Under the pieces are notes generated by a model. That model was given only the letters and a program-made list of their open reading frames with translations. It ran no database searches and was not told the DNA's origin. This document shows positions 46,082 to 54,336 of a stretch of DNA of 64,000 nucleotides, piece by piece. The DNA lies in assembly GCF_019160155.1 (NCBI RefSeq), contig NZ_JAFNIH010000018.1, forward strand, positions 124,001 through 188,000, in the 5' to 3' direction. The position numbers and the translations under genes are program-made. Numbering within the stretch: the stretch's first letter is position 1; each line of letters starts with the position of its first letter. The DNA is from Pinisolibacter aquiterrae. Lineage in GTDB: Bacteria; Pseudomonadota; Alphaproteobacteria; Rhizobiales; Ancalomicrobiaceae.

Positions 46082-46339
46082 ATGAGCGTTCATTCTTCCC
46101 ATGACCTCGCGGAGGAATTCCCCGAACACGCCGAACGGATTCGTTCGCTGGTGCTGGTCGATGGAAAGTTCTCCAAGGCCGTACAGAGCTACGGTGAAGT
46201 CAACCTCGAGATCCTGCGGATCGAAAACGAACTCGAGACCGCTTCGGATGAACACCTCGAGACGCTGAAGAAGAAACGACTCCACCATCTCGACATCATT
46301 CAGCAGGCTCTCCAGCCGATCGAACACACCGGAACCTGA
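46082..46339 (+). CDS. DUF465 (YdcH-like) small protein, inverted inside the GTA cluster
   Basis: An 85-aa helical-hairpin protein with the DUF465 pattern (FPEHAERIRSLVLVDGKFSKAV, ENELETASDEHLETLKKKRLHH). AAGGAGGAGACGAG precedes ATG, the strongest Shine-Dalgarno in this region. It is on the opposite strand to every GTA gene and its base composition is visibly less GC-rich than its neighbours. It is convergent with g11 and divergent from g12. Its function is unknown; DUF465 proteins are usually stand-alone chromosomal genes. Confidence 0.88.
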   Translation: MSVHSSHDLAEEFPEHAERIRSLVLVDGKFSKAVQSYGEVNLEILRIENELETASDEHLETLKKKRLHHLDIIQQALQPIEHTGT

Positions 46340-46363
46340 GCCCCTCCTCGTTGGGTCCGGTGT
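46326..46363. terminator. Hairpin overlapping the stops of DUF465 and g11
   Basis: ACACCGGAACC (46326-46336) pairs with GGGTCCGGTGT (46353-46363) at 10 of 11 positions, with a 16-base loop. It ends at the DUF465 stop on one side and touches the first base of the g11 stop triplet on the other. It is well placed to end transcription in both directions, although no T run follows. Confidence 0.5.
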
Positions 46364-46956
46364 CAGAGCCCGCGCCGTCCCCGTCCGACGGCGCGGGCCA
46401 ACATACTCGTCACCTGCGCCTCCGATCGGCGGAAGCTCGCCGCATCGGGGGCCGTGACGTTGAAGGTGACGTTGGTGGTCGCCCCGCCGCCCTGGGCGGC
46501 GACCCCGAGACGCCCGTCGGCGCCGCGCGTCAGAGGCAGGATCGCCTCCGCGCCCGCCTCCCCCATCAGTCCGGTTCCGCCGCGCAGCGGGAAATAGGTC
46601 GGCGAGGACACGACGCCCCCGCTCGCGAAGGGCGTGACGCGACCGCCGGTGAAGACGCCGCCGTCGCGGAAGCCGAAGGCCCCGGTCAGGGACGACATCA
46701 GCGACGTCAGGCCCGATCCGAACGCCGAGGTGAGAGGGGCGAGCGCCGCGTCGAGCGCCCTGCTCGACAATCTCTCGACGATGCCGCGCAACACGCCGTC
46801 GAGCGACTTCCCCTGCACCACCGCGCCCTTGAAGGCGGTGGAGAGCGACGAGCCGACGGTCTTGGAGAGATCGTCGAGCGAGCTCAGGCGATCGGCGAGC
46901 GAGGCGCCGGCGGCATCGAGTTCGGCGAGTTGGTCGGTGGCGTCGGACGTGGACAT
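46363..46956 (-). CDS. GTA gp11, short tail tape measure protein
   Basis: A 197-aa tape measure protein setting GTA tail length. It has a helical N-terminus and a Gly-rich middle (LMSSLTGAFGFRDGGVF), with the ALAPLTSAFGSGLTS and FPLRGGTGLMGEAGAEAILPL patterns conserved in tape measure C-termini. The length is close to the roughly 200 aa of other GTAs and far shorter than in siphophages. GGAGGTCC precedes ATG. Confidence 0.93.
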   Translation of the reverse strand: MSTSDATDQLAELDAAGASLADRLSSLDDLSKTVGSSLSTAFKGAVVQGKSLDGVLRGIVERLSSRALDAALAPLTSAFGSGLTSLMSSLTGAFGFRDGGVFTGGRVTPFASGGVVSSPTYFPLRGGTGLMGEAGAEAILPLTRGADGRLGVAAQGGGATTNVTFNVTAPDAASFRRSEAQVTSMLARAVGRGRRGL

Positions 46957-46974
46957 GGCGGACCTCCGGGAGGA

Positions 46975-47136
46975 TCAGGCGGACGCGTCGGGAAAACGGC
47001 GCATCAGGCGGTCGAGGGTGGCGCGGTCGGGGCCGAGGCCGGCACGCGGGCCGCCGAGGGCGGCGGCGAGTTCGCGCGGGGTCATCGACCAGAAGGCGGC
47101 CGGCGCCAGCCCCCAGCGGGTGAAGGCGAGACGCAT
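46975..47136 (-). CDS. GTA gp10.1, small phage tail assembly chaperone (rcc01693-like)
   Basis: A 53-aa protein, MRLAFTRWGLAPAAFWSMTP then RELAAALGG, matching the short tail assembly chaperone next to g10 in GTA clusters. Its ATG overlaps the g10 stop by one base (TGATG), so translation is coupled. It ends 18 bases before g11. Confidence 0.88.
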   Translation of the reverse strand: MRLAFTRWGLAPAAFWSMTPRELAAALGGPRAGLGPDRATLDRLMRRFPDASA

Positions 47137-47552
47137 CACGTCGTCCCAGGGGAAGGCGGCTCGACCGCCCCCGGGACCGACCGAGGGGACGGCGCGCCCT
47201 CCCCGGCCCGAAGCCCCTCCCCGGCCGCCCCCCCCACCGGCTCGTCGCCGCCGAAGGTGACGGCGAGGAGATCGGCGACCACGGCGGCGGCGCCGACGAG
47301 GCCACCGTCGATGCGCAGGGCGAGAACCTCGGCCTCGGTGGTCGGCGTGCCGCCACCGGAGAGGCCGGCGGCGAAGACACGGGCGACGTCGCGGGCCTTG
47401 AGGCGACCCGAGGCGAAACGTTCGGCGAGGCTCGCGAGATCGTCGACGGCGAAGGCCGCCTCCAGCTCGCAGAGCGCCCCGAGGGTCAGGCAGAGGACGC
47501 GCGGGCGACCGTCGACGATCGCCTCGACCTCGCCGCGGCGGCGATTGGCCAT
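47136..47552 (-). CDS. GTA gp10, tail chaperone family protein
   Basis: A 138-aa GTA-gp10 family protein: MANRRRGEVEAIVDGRPRVL then LTLGALCELEAAFAVDDLAS. The C-terminal 40 residues are Pro/Gly/Glu-rich and variable. With gp10.1 it resembles the two-part tail assembly chaperones of siphophages. GAGGGGAAG precedes ATG. Confidence 0.92.
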   Translation of the reverse strand: MANRRRGEVEAIVDGRPRVLCLTLGALCELEAAFAVDDLASLAERFASGRLKARDVARVFAAGLSGGGTPTTEAEVLALRIDGGLVGAAAVVADLLAVTFGGDEPVGGAAGEGLRAGEGAPSPRSVPGAVEPPSPGTT

Positions 47553-47566
47553 GGCTTCCCCTCCCC

Positions 47567-47980
47567 TCAGATCGCGGTGAAGGTGAGCGCGCCGGCCGAT
47601 TCCAGCGTGAGATCGAAGGTCAGTTCGCCGTCGTGGGCGCCGGTGAATTCCAGCGCCGCGATCAGGAAGGCGCCCTGGATCACGCCGAAGTCGGGCAGTG
47701 CGATCTGCCAGGTCTTGAGCGCGCCGGCGAAGAAGGTCGACCGCACGGCCGCGTCCGAGGCGGCATCGCGGAAGACACCGGACCCGGAGACGTGGGCGCG
47801 GCGGACCCCGGCGCCGGAGAGGAGCTCGCGCCAGCGATCGGCGCTCTCGGTGGTGGTGACGTCGACCGCCTCCTCGGAGAAGGCGAGACGGCGGGTGCGC
47901 AGGCCGGCGACGGTGACGTAGACGCCGGTGCCGGTGTCGTCGAGCTTGAGGAGGAGGTCCTTGCCTCTCTGAACGGCCAT
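47567..47980 (-). CDS. GTA gp9, major tail tube protein (TP901-1 family)
   Basis: A 137-aa tail tube subunit. The TP901-1-type pattern is clear: GKDLLLKLDDTGTGVYVTVAGLRTRR near the N-terminus (residues 6-31), WRELLSGAGVRRAHVSGSG in the middle and DGELTFDLTLESAGAL at the end. GAGGA precedes ATG. It lies between g8 and g10. Confidence 0.94.
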   Translation of the reverse strand: MAVQRGKDLLLKLDDTGTGVYVTVAGLRTRRLAFSEEAVDVTTTESADRWRELLSGAGVRRAHVSGSGVFRDAASDAAVRSTFFAGALKTWQIALPDFGVIQGAFLIAALEFTGAHDGELTFDLTLESAGALTFTAI

Positions 47981-47999
47981 GTCGGGGGTCCTCTTCGGA

Positions 48000-48401
48000 T
48001 CAGGTGGGTTCGGTCAGCGCGACGAGGCGCACCACTGCCTCGGCGGTGCGGCGATCGCGCAGGATCCGCGTCTCGGAACTCTCGCGGCGCAACAGCACGA
48101 CGCGGCGCCCGGCGGGCGCGAGCGCGGCCGCCGCCAGCACGGTCTCGGCCCGCTCGGCGAGCCGCGCCGCCTCGGCGCGGCCGCCCTCGCGAGAGGCGAT
48201 CCGCAGCGCGAGCCGGGTCTCCTCGAGAGCCGCGTCGAGGCCGGAGCGGTCGCGGCTCGTCACGTCGTCGAGGACGAGGTGGGGGAAGCCGGGATCGCGC
48301 GGCGCGGCATCCCAGATCCGGCCGCCGAGCGCGGCGGAAAGGGTCGCATCGGCGCGCAGCGCGGCGAGCACGGCGGCGCCGAGCGCGAGTGAGGCACTCA
48401 T
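48000..48401 (-). CDS. GTA gp8, DUF3168 tail terminator protein
   Basis: A 133-aa DUF3168 protein, the tail terminator that caps the tube and joins it to the head connector. LGAAVLAALRADATLSAALGG and FPHLVLDDVTSRDRSG are typical. Its ATG overlaps the g7 stop (ATGA). Confidence 0.92.
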   Translation of the reverse strand: MSASLALGAAVLAALRADATLSAALGGRIWDAAPRDPGFPHLVLDDVTSRDRSGLDAALEETRLALRIASREGGRAEAARLAERAETVLAAAALAPAGRRVVLLRRESSETRILRDRRTAEAVVRLVALTEPT

Positions 48402-48733
48402 CGGTTCTCCTCCTCGGCGTCGATCACGAGACGGGCGCGGCGCTCGTCGGGATCGCGCACGGCGACGAGGCGAAAGACGCGATCGGCCTTGCGCAGGCGG
48501 TCGCGGCTCGTGAGATCGTCGCGGAAGCGGATCTCGATGCGGTGAGTGACCCGGCCGCTCATGCCGCCGCCGACCTCGGCCTCGCCGCCCGAGAGCGGCT
48601 GCAGCGCGGCGAAGAGCCATCCGTCGGCGGTCCACACGGTCTCACCGTCGGGGCCGAGCGAGGCGCGCTCGAGGGTCAGTCGATGGCGCAGCGCACCGAT
48701 CGGACGGGCCGAGAACGATCCGGCGCCGGTCAT
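48398..48733 (-). CDS. GTA gp7, phage head closure protein
   Basis: A 111-aa head closure (stopper) protein of the SPP1 gp16 / HK97 gp7 kind: GALRHRLTLERASLGPDG at the start and VTHRIEIRFRDDL in the middle. Overlaps with g6 and g8 at both ends (ATGA) indicate coupled translation. Confidence 0.92.
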   Translation of the reverse strand: MTGAGSFSARPIGALRHRLTLERASLGPDGETVWTADGWLFAALQPLSGGEAEVGGGMSGRVTHRIEIRFRDDLTSRDRLRKADRVFRLVAVRDPDERRARLVIDAEEENR

Positions 48734-49305
48734 GCCAGCCTCATCACGCGATAGGGCGCGACCAGCGCCTCGAAGGCGTCGGCGACCGCCGAGGGGACGA
48801 TGCCGAAGCCGGCGCCCTCGCGATTCTCGAACCAGCGCGCCACCAGCATCATGATCGCCAGTCGCAGCGGCTGCGGCACGGCGACGCCGGAGGGGCCGTA
48901 ACCGGCGACGACGTCGATCTCGATGCCGTTGAGCGGGCGGCCCGGGGCGGGGCCGGTGCCGAGCAACCGGAGCCGCGCCGGCACGCTCGCCGCGTCGAGC
49001 GCCCAGGCGGCCGGGGCGAGCGTCGTCGGCTCGCCGTCGGCGTCATAGACGACGATCTCGACGATCGAGCGGACCGGGGCGACCGGGAGATCGATCGACC
49101 CGTCGGCCGGCCAGTCGTCGCGATAGACGCGCCAGGTCTGATCGATCAGGACGCGGCGGATCGCCGTCTCGACCTGGAGACGGGCGGCGACGATCAGGGC
49201 GGAGACGTAATCGTCGTCGTCGGATCCGGCGAGACGCAGATGGGCCTTGGCCTCCTCGAGCGAGACGGGCTCGAGGGTGGGCGGTGCGAGCAACGACACG
49301 GTCAT
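48730..49305 (-). CDS. GTA gp6, head-tail connector protein
   Basis: A 191-aa adaptor of the gp6-like family (PPTLEPVSLEEAKAHLRLAG, then YVSALIVAARLQVETAIRR). It sits under the portal at the head-tail junction. ATG 49305 is chosen because the family start follows at once. The 145-base gap from the capsid gene holds a large hairpin. Confidence 0.93.
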   Translation of the reverse strand: MTVSLLAPPTLEPVSLEEAKAHLRLAGSDDDDYVSALIVAARLQVETAIRRVLIDQTWRVYRDDWPADGSIDLPVAPVRSIVEIVVYDADGEPTTLAPAAWALDAASVPARLRLLGTGPAPGRPLNGIEIDVVAGYGPSGVAVPQPLRLAIMMLVARWFENREGAGFGIVPSAVADAFEALVAPYRVMRLA

Positions 49306-49345
49306 CGGGGACCTCGACGTGACAGGACGAAGACGAAGAGAGGGG

Positions 49346-49384
49346 CGGCCCGGCGGGGCCAGGGAGGAGAACACCGCCGGGCCG
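49346..49384 (-). terminator. Strong hairpin between capsid gene and g6
   Basis: CGGCCCGGCGG (49346-49356) and CCGCCGGGCCG (49374-49384) make a perfect 11-bp stem with a 17-base loop, 67 bases after the capsid stop. No T run follows, so a partial terminator or an mRNA-stabilising 3' end for the abundant capsid message is likely. Confidence 0.5.
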
Positions 49385-49450
49385 CGACGGCACGGGGCCT
49401 TCGCGGTCGATCGAACGTGGGACGGGAGGAGGCGTCCGACCGACGGGCGG

Positions 49451-50722
49451 TCAGGCCGTGCCGAACTTCAGGAGCTTGATGGCCTCGAAGTCCTGGACCC
49501 CGCCGCCGACGCGCTTGGTGGTGTAGAAGAGCACGTAGGGCTTGGCGGAATAGGGATCGCGCAGGACGCGGACCCCGAGCCGGTCGACCACCAGATAGCC
49601 GCGGCGGAAGTCGCCGAAGGCGATCGGACAGGCGTCGGTGGCGATCGCCGGCATGTCCTCGGCCTCGACCACGGGGAAGTTCATCAGGGTCGCCGGCGAC
49701 CCGGCGACGGCCGGCGGCTGCCAGAGATAGTGGCCCTGGGCGTCCTTGAGCTTGCGGATCTCGCCCTGCGTCTTGCGGTTCATCACCCAGGTGGCGTTCT
49801 GGCGATGGCCGGCCTTCAGCGCGTAGACGAGATCGACCAGCTTGTCGGAGGGGTTGGCGGTCGGCAGGCCGCCGGCGACGCCGGTGGCGACGTAGCCGAG
49901 GCTGCCCCAGGCCCAGGACGAATTCTCGACGCGGCCGTAGGCCATGAAGCCCTTGGGCTTCGACACGCCGTCGCCGGTAACGAAGGCGGCGCCCTCCTGT
50001 TCGGCGAAGGCCTGTTGCACCTCTTCCGCGATCCACGCCTCGACGTCGATGGCGGCGTCGTCGAGGAGCGCCTGGGTCGCGGCCGGCATGGCGTAGAGTT
50101 CCATGGTCGGGAAGGCGAGCTGCTGCAGGGTCTGAGTGGTGGTCTGAGCGCGGGCGCCGGTCTCCGCCACCCAGCCGACGGTCGCGCCGACCGGCGAATA
50201 GGGCTTGTTGAAGACGCTGCTCGAGACCTGGCGATTGCCGGCGATGGCGCGGATCGGCGAGATCTGGGCGAGGCGCATGGTCACCGCGCGCTCGAGCTCG
50301 GCCGGGGCGACGTAACCGCCGTCGGCGGCGGTGCCGACCGACAGGGACTTCGCCTCCAGCCGGTCGAGACGGCCGACGGCGCCGGAGCGGATGTAGCCCT
50401 CGAAGGCGGCCTTGTGCTCGCTCGCCACGATCGCCTCGCGGCCGTCGAGGCCGAGACGGGGCCGGGCCTGCTTCAGGGCGAGATCGTCGGCGCGGCGGCG
50501 GCTCTCGTCCATGGCGCGGTCGAGACGGGCGAGCTTCTCCTCGATCAGCGGATCGGCGGCACCGCGCCGCTCGATCTCGGCGAGACGACGGTCGTTCTCG
50601 TCGCGCCACTGTTCGAATTCGCTCATGAAGGTGCCGAAGGCATGGTTCACGTCGGCGTTGGGCGTCGGCGACGCCTTGGTCTCCGGCGCGGGTTCGTTCG
50701 CGGACATGTCGAAGTCGGTCAT
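49451..50722 (-). CDS. GTA gp5, HK97-type major capsid protein
   Basis: A 423-aa HK97-fold capsid protein. The first 100 residues are charged and helical (FMSEFEQWRDENDRRLAEIE), a delta/scaffold domain that the g4 protease should remove. The fold itself begins near SVGTAADGGYVAPAELERA and ends with VGGGVQDFEAIKLLKFG. It is the most conserved core of the cluster. Eight bases separate it from g4. Confidence 0.96.
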   Translation of the reverse strand: MTDFDMSANEPAPETKASPTPNADVNHAFGTFMSEFEQWRDENDRRLAEIERRGAADPLIEEKLARLDRAMDESRRRADDLALKQARPRLGLDGREAIVASEHKAAFEGYIRSGAVGRLDRLEAKSLSVGTAADGGYVAPAELERAVTMRLAQISPIRAIAGNRQVSSSVFNKPYSPVGATVGWVAETGARAQTTTQTLQQLAFPTMELYAMPAATQALLDDAAIDVEAWIAEEVQQAFAEQEGAAFVTGDGVSKPKGFMAYGRVENSSWAWGSLGYVATGVAGGLPTANPSDKLVDLVYALKAGHRQNATWVMNRKTQGEIRKLKDAQGHYLWQPPAVAGSPATLMNFPVVEAEDMPAIATDACPIAFGDFRRGYLVVDRLGVRVLRDPYSAKPYVLFYTTKRVGGGVQDFEAIKLLKFGTA

Positions 50723-50729
50723 GGAAGGA

Positions 50730-51332
50730 TCACCTCGGGGTTCTGAGAAGGGCGGCGGCGCGCCGGATGGTCGCCGCGAGGGCGGCGGGGGGAAGGTCGA
50801 GGACGGAGCGGGGGACGAGGTCGCGATGCGCCGACGCGCCGGCGAGGCCGCGCGCGGCCTCCACCGACGCCACGCGGGCGGCCGGCTGCATCGGGAAGGT
50901 CACGAGCGAGATCTCCCAGAGGTCGACCTCGGCGAGGCGGCGGATGCCGGAGCGGGCGTCACGGCGGCCCTTGACGGTGCGAAAGCCGATCGACAGGCCG
51001 TCGAGGACGCCGGCGCGCATCAGCGCCAGCGCCTCGCGACCGCGCGCGACCTCGGTGAGGATGCGGCCGCGCACGAAGAGGCCGCGGGCATCCTCGCGAA
51101 TGTCGAGCCAGCGGCCGATCGGCTCGGCCGGGTCGTGATGCCAGAGCATCTTGACGCCGGCCGCGCCGCGCCGGGCGAGCGTCGCGCGGAACGCGCCGGG
51201 CTCGACGACGTCGCGGGCGAGGTCCTCGACGCCGAAGAGGCAGGCGTGTCCGGTGAAGGTTCCGTCGGCGTCGACGGAGGCGAGATCGACCGCGAGGCGT
51301 TTGACCTCGGGGCCGGCGAGCGGCTGCGTCAT
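50730..51332 (-). CDS. GTA gp4, HK97-family prohead protease
   Basis: A 200-aa prohead protease that trims the capsid protein during head maturation. Likely catalytic His65/66 is in MLWHHDPAEPIGRW and Ser114 in DGLSIGFRTV. ATG 51332 immediately follows the stop of the 45-codon ORF upstream (TGTGACATG). Confidence 0.94.
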   Translation of the reverse strand: MTQPLAGPEVKRLAVDLASVDADGTFTGHACLFGVEDLARDVVEPGAFRATLARRGAAGVKMLWHHDPAEPIGRWLDIREDARGLFVRGRILTEVARGREALALMRAGVLDGLSIGFRTVKGRRDARSGIRRLAEVDLWEISLVTFPMQPAARVASVEAARGLAGASAHRDLVPRSVLDLPPAALAATIRRAAALLRTPR

Positions 51333-51333
51333 G

Positions 51334-51471
51334 TCACACCTCGCGGACACGAGGGGTGGCGAGGCGCGGCGAGCGGGCGGCGAGCGCGGCGACGAAACGG
51401 GCGAAGACGGCGCGATGATCGGGACGCGCGACGGCGCTCCCGTTCGCGAGACGAGCGATCCAACGGGTCAT
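51334..51471 (-). CDS. Possible 45-aa GTA gene between g3.5 and g4
   Basis: An ORF of 45 aa (MTRWIARLANGSAVARPDHR...) with GAGGA about 6 bases before ATG 51471. It starts 19 bases past the g3.5 stop and its stop is one base before the g4 start, so it fills the gap exactly as a coupled gene would. It is basic and Ala/Arg-rich, which GC-rich non-coding DNA can also give. I do not recognise the product. Confidence 0.45.
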   Translation of the reverse strand: MTRWIARLANGSAVARPDHRAVFARFVAALAARSPRLATPRVREV

Positions 51472-51490
51472 GGAACATCCTCGATGTGGG

Positions 51491-51679
51491 TCAGTCGGGA
51501 TCGGCGAAGAGGCGCTCGAGGCGGGCGATCTCGGTGACGAAGTCCTCGAAGCGGCGGTTGGAGGCAGCGATCTCGCGCAGCGCCCAGACCAGAAGGCCGG
51601 AGGCGCCGCTCGCCCAGAGGAACAGGGCGAGATGGCCGAGATCGCCGCGCTCGACGAAGGTGGCGGTGAGGTCGGTCAC
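51491..51679 (-). CDS. GTA gp3.5, small head-formation protein (rcc01685-like)
   Basis: A 62-aa protein with one central TM-like helix (HLALFLWASGASGLLVWAL) and a charged tail, typical of the short ORF after the GTA portal gene. GTG 51679 overlaps the portal stop (GTGA), so it depends on coupled translation. A role in head formation is inferred from the family name. Confidence 0.85.
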   Translation of the reverse strand: MTDLTATFVERGDLGHLALFLWASGASGLLVWALREIAASNRRFEDFVTEIARLERLFADPD

Positions 51680-52899
51680 GTCGGCAACCCCGGTTCGGCG
51701 GTCGCGCGCGGGCCGTAGCCGCAAGCCGAACGCTTCTCGTCCTCGGTGAGGAAGTCGGCCTTGCCGACCCGGCTCCACAGCGCCTCCCGGTCGGTCGACA
51801 TGGCGTCGACCTGATCGGTGTCGAAGGAGAGGCGCAGATCCTCGGCCCAGAGCGGCGCGAGCCAGCCCTGCAACGCGGCGGCGGTGCGGACGACCAGCGG
51901 CAGCACGGTCAGGCGCCAGAAGGCGCGATTGGCCTCGGCATAGTTGGAATAGGTGTTGTCGCCGGGAATGCCGAGCATCATCGGCGGCACGCCGAAGGCG
52001 AGCGCGATCTCGCGCGCCGCCTCGCGCTTCGCCTCGATGAAATCCATCTCCTTCGGCGAATAACCCATCGCCTTCCAGTCGAGCCCGCCCTCGAGGAGGA
52101 GCGGCCGGCCGGCGTTGGCGGCGCCCTGGAACCCCTCCTCCAGCTCCTTCTTGAGCCGTTCGAACTGCTCGTCGGAGAGATTGGCGCCAGTGTCGGCGCG
52201 ATAGACGAGCGCGCCCGAGGGCCGGGCCGAATTGTCGAGCAGGGCCTTGGTCCAGGCGGAGGCCTGATTGTGGATGTCGAGCGCGGTCTGCGCCGCCTCG
52301 AGCGGGGCGAGACCATAATGGTCGTCGAGCGGATGGAAGGTCTTCAGGTGCAGGATCGGCGGGGGGCCGTCGGGATCGGCGCGAAAGCGCACGCTGCGCT
52401 CGCCGGTGCCGTAGTCCCAGCCGTCGGGCCAGCCGTCGGCGCCGACCCGCACCTTCATGCGGTCGGGGCGCAGGGCGTAGAGTTCGCGCGGGACCCCGTC
52501 GACGACGACCAGCTCGATCCAGGCGTTGCCGGCGACGAGCAGGTGGCCGTAGACCTCCTCGAGGAAGGCGGGTCCCGCCTGATGCGGATTGGGCCGAGCG
52601 AGCAGCGACAGCATGGAGTGGCTGGTGACCTCGTTCTCCTCCTCGTAGAGGGTCCAGGGCACCGAGGCGGCGGCCTCGCCGATCAGACGCACGGCGCGAT
52701 GGACGATCGGATTGCGGACGTAGCCGGCGCGGGCGAGCGCGGCGTAGTCGCGCGGGGTCCACACCGGCTGGCCGAAGGATTGCCAGGCGACCCAGGGTCC
52801 GGTCATCGAGGCGCGGGTCTCGGGCGGGGCGATCGGCGCGGCCGGGATCGGTCCGCCGCCGGGGGTGACCCGACGCCGGAGGCGGGAGAACAGGGACAT
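51676..52899 (-). CDS. GTA gp3, HK97-family portal protein
   Basis: A 407-aa portal protein, the dodecameric DNA gate at the head vertex. PLYALRPD-type sequence (RELYALRPDRMKVRVG), LHLKTFHPLDDHYGLAPLE and GVPPMMLGIPGDNTYSNYAE are diagnostic. The basic N-terminus (MSLFSRLRRRV) is usual. It follows the terminase gene after 48 bases. Confidence 0.95.
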   Translation of the reverse strand: MSLFSRLRRRVTPGGGPIPAAPIAPPETRASMTGPWVAWQSFGQPVWTPRDYAALARAGYVRNPIVHRAVRLIGEAAASVPWTLYEEENEVTSHSMLSLLARPNPHQAGPAFLEEVYGHLLVAGNAWIELVVVDGVPRELYALRPDRMKVRVGADGWPDGWDYGTGERSVRFRADPDGPPPILHLKTFHPLDDHYGLAPLEAAQTALDIHNQASAWTKALLDNSARPSGALVYRADTGANLSDEQFERLKKELEEGFQGAANAGRPLLLEGGLDWKAMGYSPKEMDFIEAKREAAREIALAFGVPPMMLGIPGDNTYSNYAEANRAFWRLTVLPLVVRTAAALQGWLAPLWAEDLRLSFDTDQVDAMSTDREALWSRVGKADFLTEDEKRSACGYGPRATAEPGLPT

Positions 52900-52947
52900 G
52901 GGGAACCTCTCGAATGTCGCGAACGAGGGATCGCGGCCGGGCCGCCG

Positions 52948-54336
52948 TCAGAGATTGCGCACCTTGGGGCGGCCTCGCCCCTCGAGCATCAGGGCGGTGA
53001 GCGCCCAGACCAGGGCGTCCATTCGGTCGGGCGAGCGGCCGGACGACAGGCCCTCGGGGCCGAAATCGCAGAGTTCGTCCTCGAGTTCGGAGAGCGGCCC
53101 GACGTGGCGGACGCGGCCCTGCTGATAGAGCGCGGCGACCGGCTCGGCGCGCAGCCATTTGCCGCGCGTCGCCCGGACCGGCTTCACCGGCACCTCCGGG
53201 GCGACTTCGCGCAACACCGCCTCGACCATCTCGCCGCCCTGATTGACCTCGACCACCAGGGCGTCGGCCTCCAGCGTCTCGAAGAGCGCGACCGCGCGCG
53301 CCGCCCAGTCGGTCGGGCGCAGGCCGCGCGCGGTGGCGTCGGCCAGGACGTGACCGATGCCGGTCTCGCTCACCCCGGCGGCGACGATGCCGCAGGCGTC
53401 CGCCTTGGGGCCGGAGGTCGCGGGCGGGTCGACGGCCACGACGATGCGGGTCATCGGCGGGGCGGCGTCGAGGCGCAGGCGATCGATCTCGTCGCGCCGC
53501 CACAGGGCGTCGTCGCGATCCTCGATCAGCTCGCCGTCGAGCTCCTGGCGCCCGAGCCGGGTGCCCTGATAGCGGCCGACGACCGTATCGAGGAAGCGCG
53601 GCGCCAGATTGAAGGCGTTGGCGCGGGTCGAGGCGCGCGCCACCACGCAGGCCGGATCGGCGACCAGCCGTTTGACCAGCGGCACCGGGCGCGGCGTGGT
53701 GGTCGCGACCTGACGCGGGGCGTCGCCGAGGCGCAGACCGAACTGCAACATGTCCCAGACCTCCTCGGCATGGCGCCATTTGGCGATCTCGTCGGCCCAG
53801 GCGATCTCGAACTGGGGGCCGCGCAGGGCTTCCGGGTCTTCCGACGAGAAGGCCTGCGCCACCGCGCCGTTGGGCCATTCGAGCCGCCTGAGCGACGGTT
53901 TCCAGGTCGGCCGCTCGGCGCGGCGATGGATCCGCAGGAGGCCGGAGACCCCCTCGATCATCACGTCGCGGACGTCGGCGAAGGTCTCGCCGACCAGGGC
54001 GATACGGCCGGCGGGGCCGTCGGCGAAGGGCGGTCGCCCGAGCGCCAGCGCCTTCACCCATTCGGCGCCTGCGCGCGTCTTGCCGGCGCCGCGTCCACCC
54101 AGCAGCAGCCAGGTGGTCCAGTCGCCGGCGGGCGGCAATTGATCGGGGCGGGCCCACAAGGACCAGTCGTCGCGGAGACGATCGTGCTCGGTCGGGCTCA
54201 TGGCGAGGGCGGCGAGATCCAATTCGTCGCGCTCGTCGCAGGCCCTGAGCGCGGCGCGAAGCCGCCCAGTAAGGTCGATCTCACTCGGCGCGGCGGAGAC
54301 TTTCGAGGCGGCGCGCGAGGTCGAGACGGAACGCAT
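52948..54336 (-). CDS. GTA gp2, terminase large subunit
   Basis: A 462-aa packaging ATPase/nuclease. Walker A GGRGAGKT is at 80-87, Walker B IAWADE at 178-183, and the RNase-H-like nuclease begins at IVVAVDPPATSG with acidic residues downstream (VVEVNQGGEMVEA). It packages random host DNA into GTA heads. ATG 54336 has GGAG 9 bases upstream and overlaps the end of g1 by 56 bases; a start at 54201 is possible but has no good ribosome site. Confidence 0.95.
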   Translation of the reverse strand: MRSVSTSRAASKVSAAPSEIDLTGRLRAALRACDERDELDLAALAMSPTEHDRLRDDWSLWARPDQLPPAGDWTTWLLLGGRGAGKTRAGAEWVKALALGRPPFADGPAGRIALVGETFADVRDVMIEGVSGLLRIHRRAERPTWKPSLRRLEWPNGAVAQAFSSEDPEALRGPQFEIAWADEIAKWRHAEEVWDMLQFGLRLGDAPRQVATTTPRPVPLVKRLVADPACVVARASTRANAFNLAPRFLDTVVGRYQGTRLGRQELDGELIEDRDDALWRRDEIDRLRLDAAPPMTRIVVAVDPPATSGPKADACGIVAAGVSETGIGHVLADATARGLRPTDWAARAVALFETLEADALVVEVNQGGEMVEAVLREVAPEVPVKPVRATRGKWLRAEPVAALYQQGRVRHVGPLSELEDELCDFGPEGLSSGRSPDRMDALVWALTALMLEGRGRPKVRNL

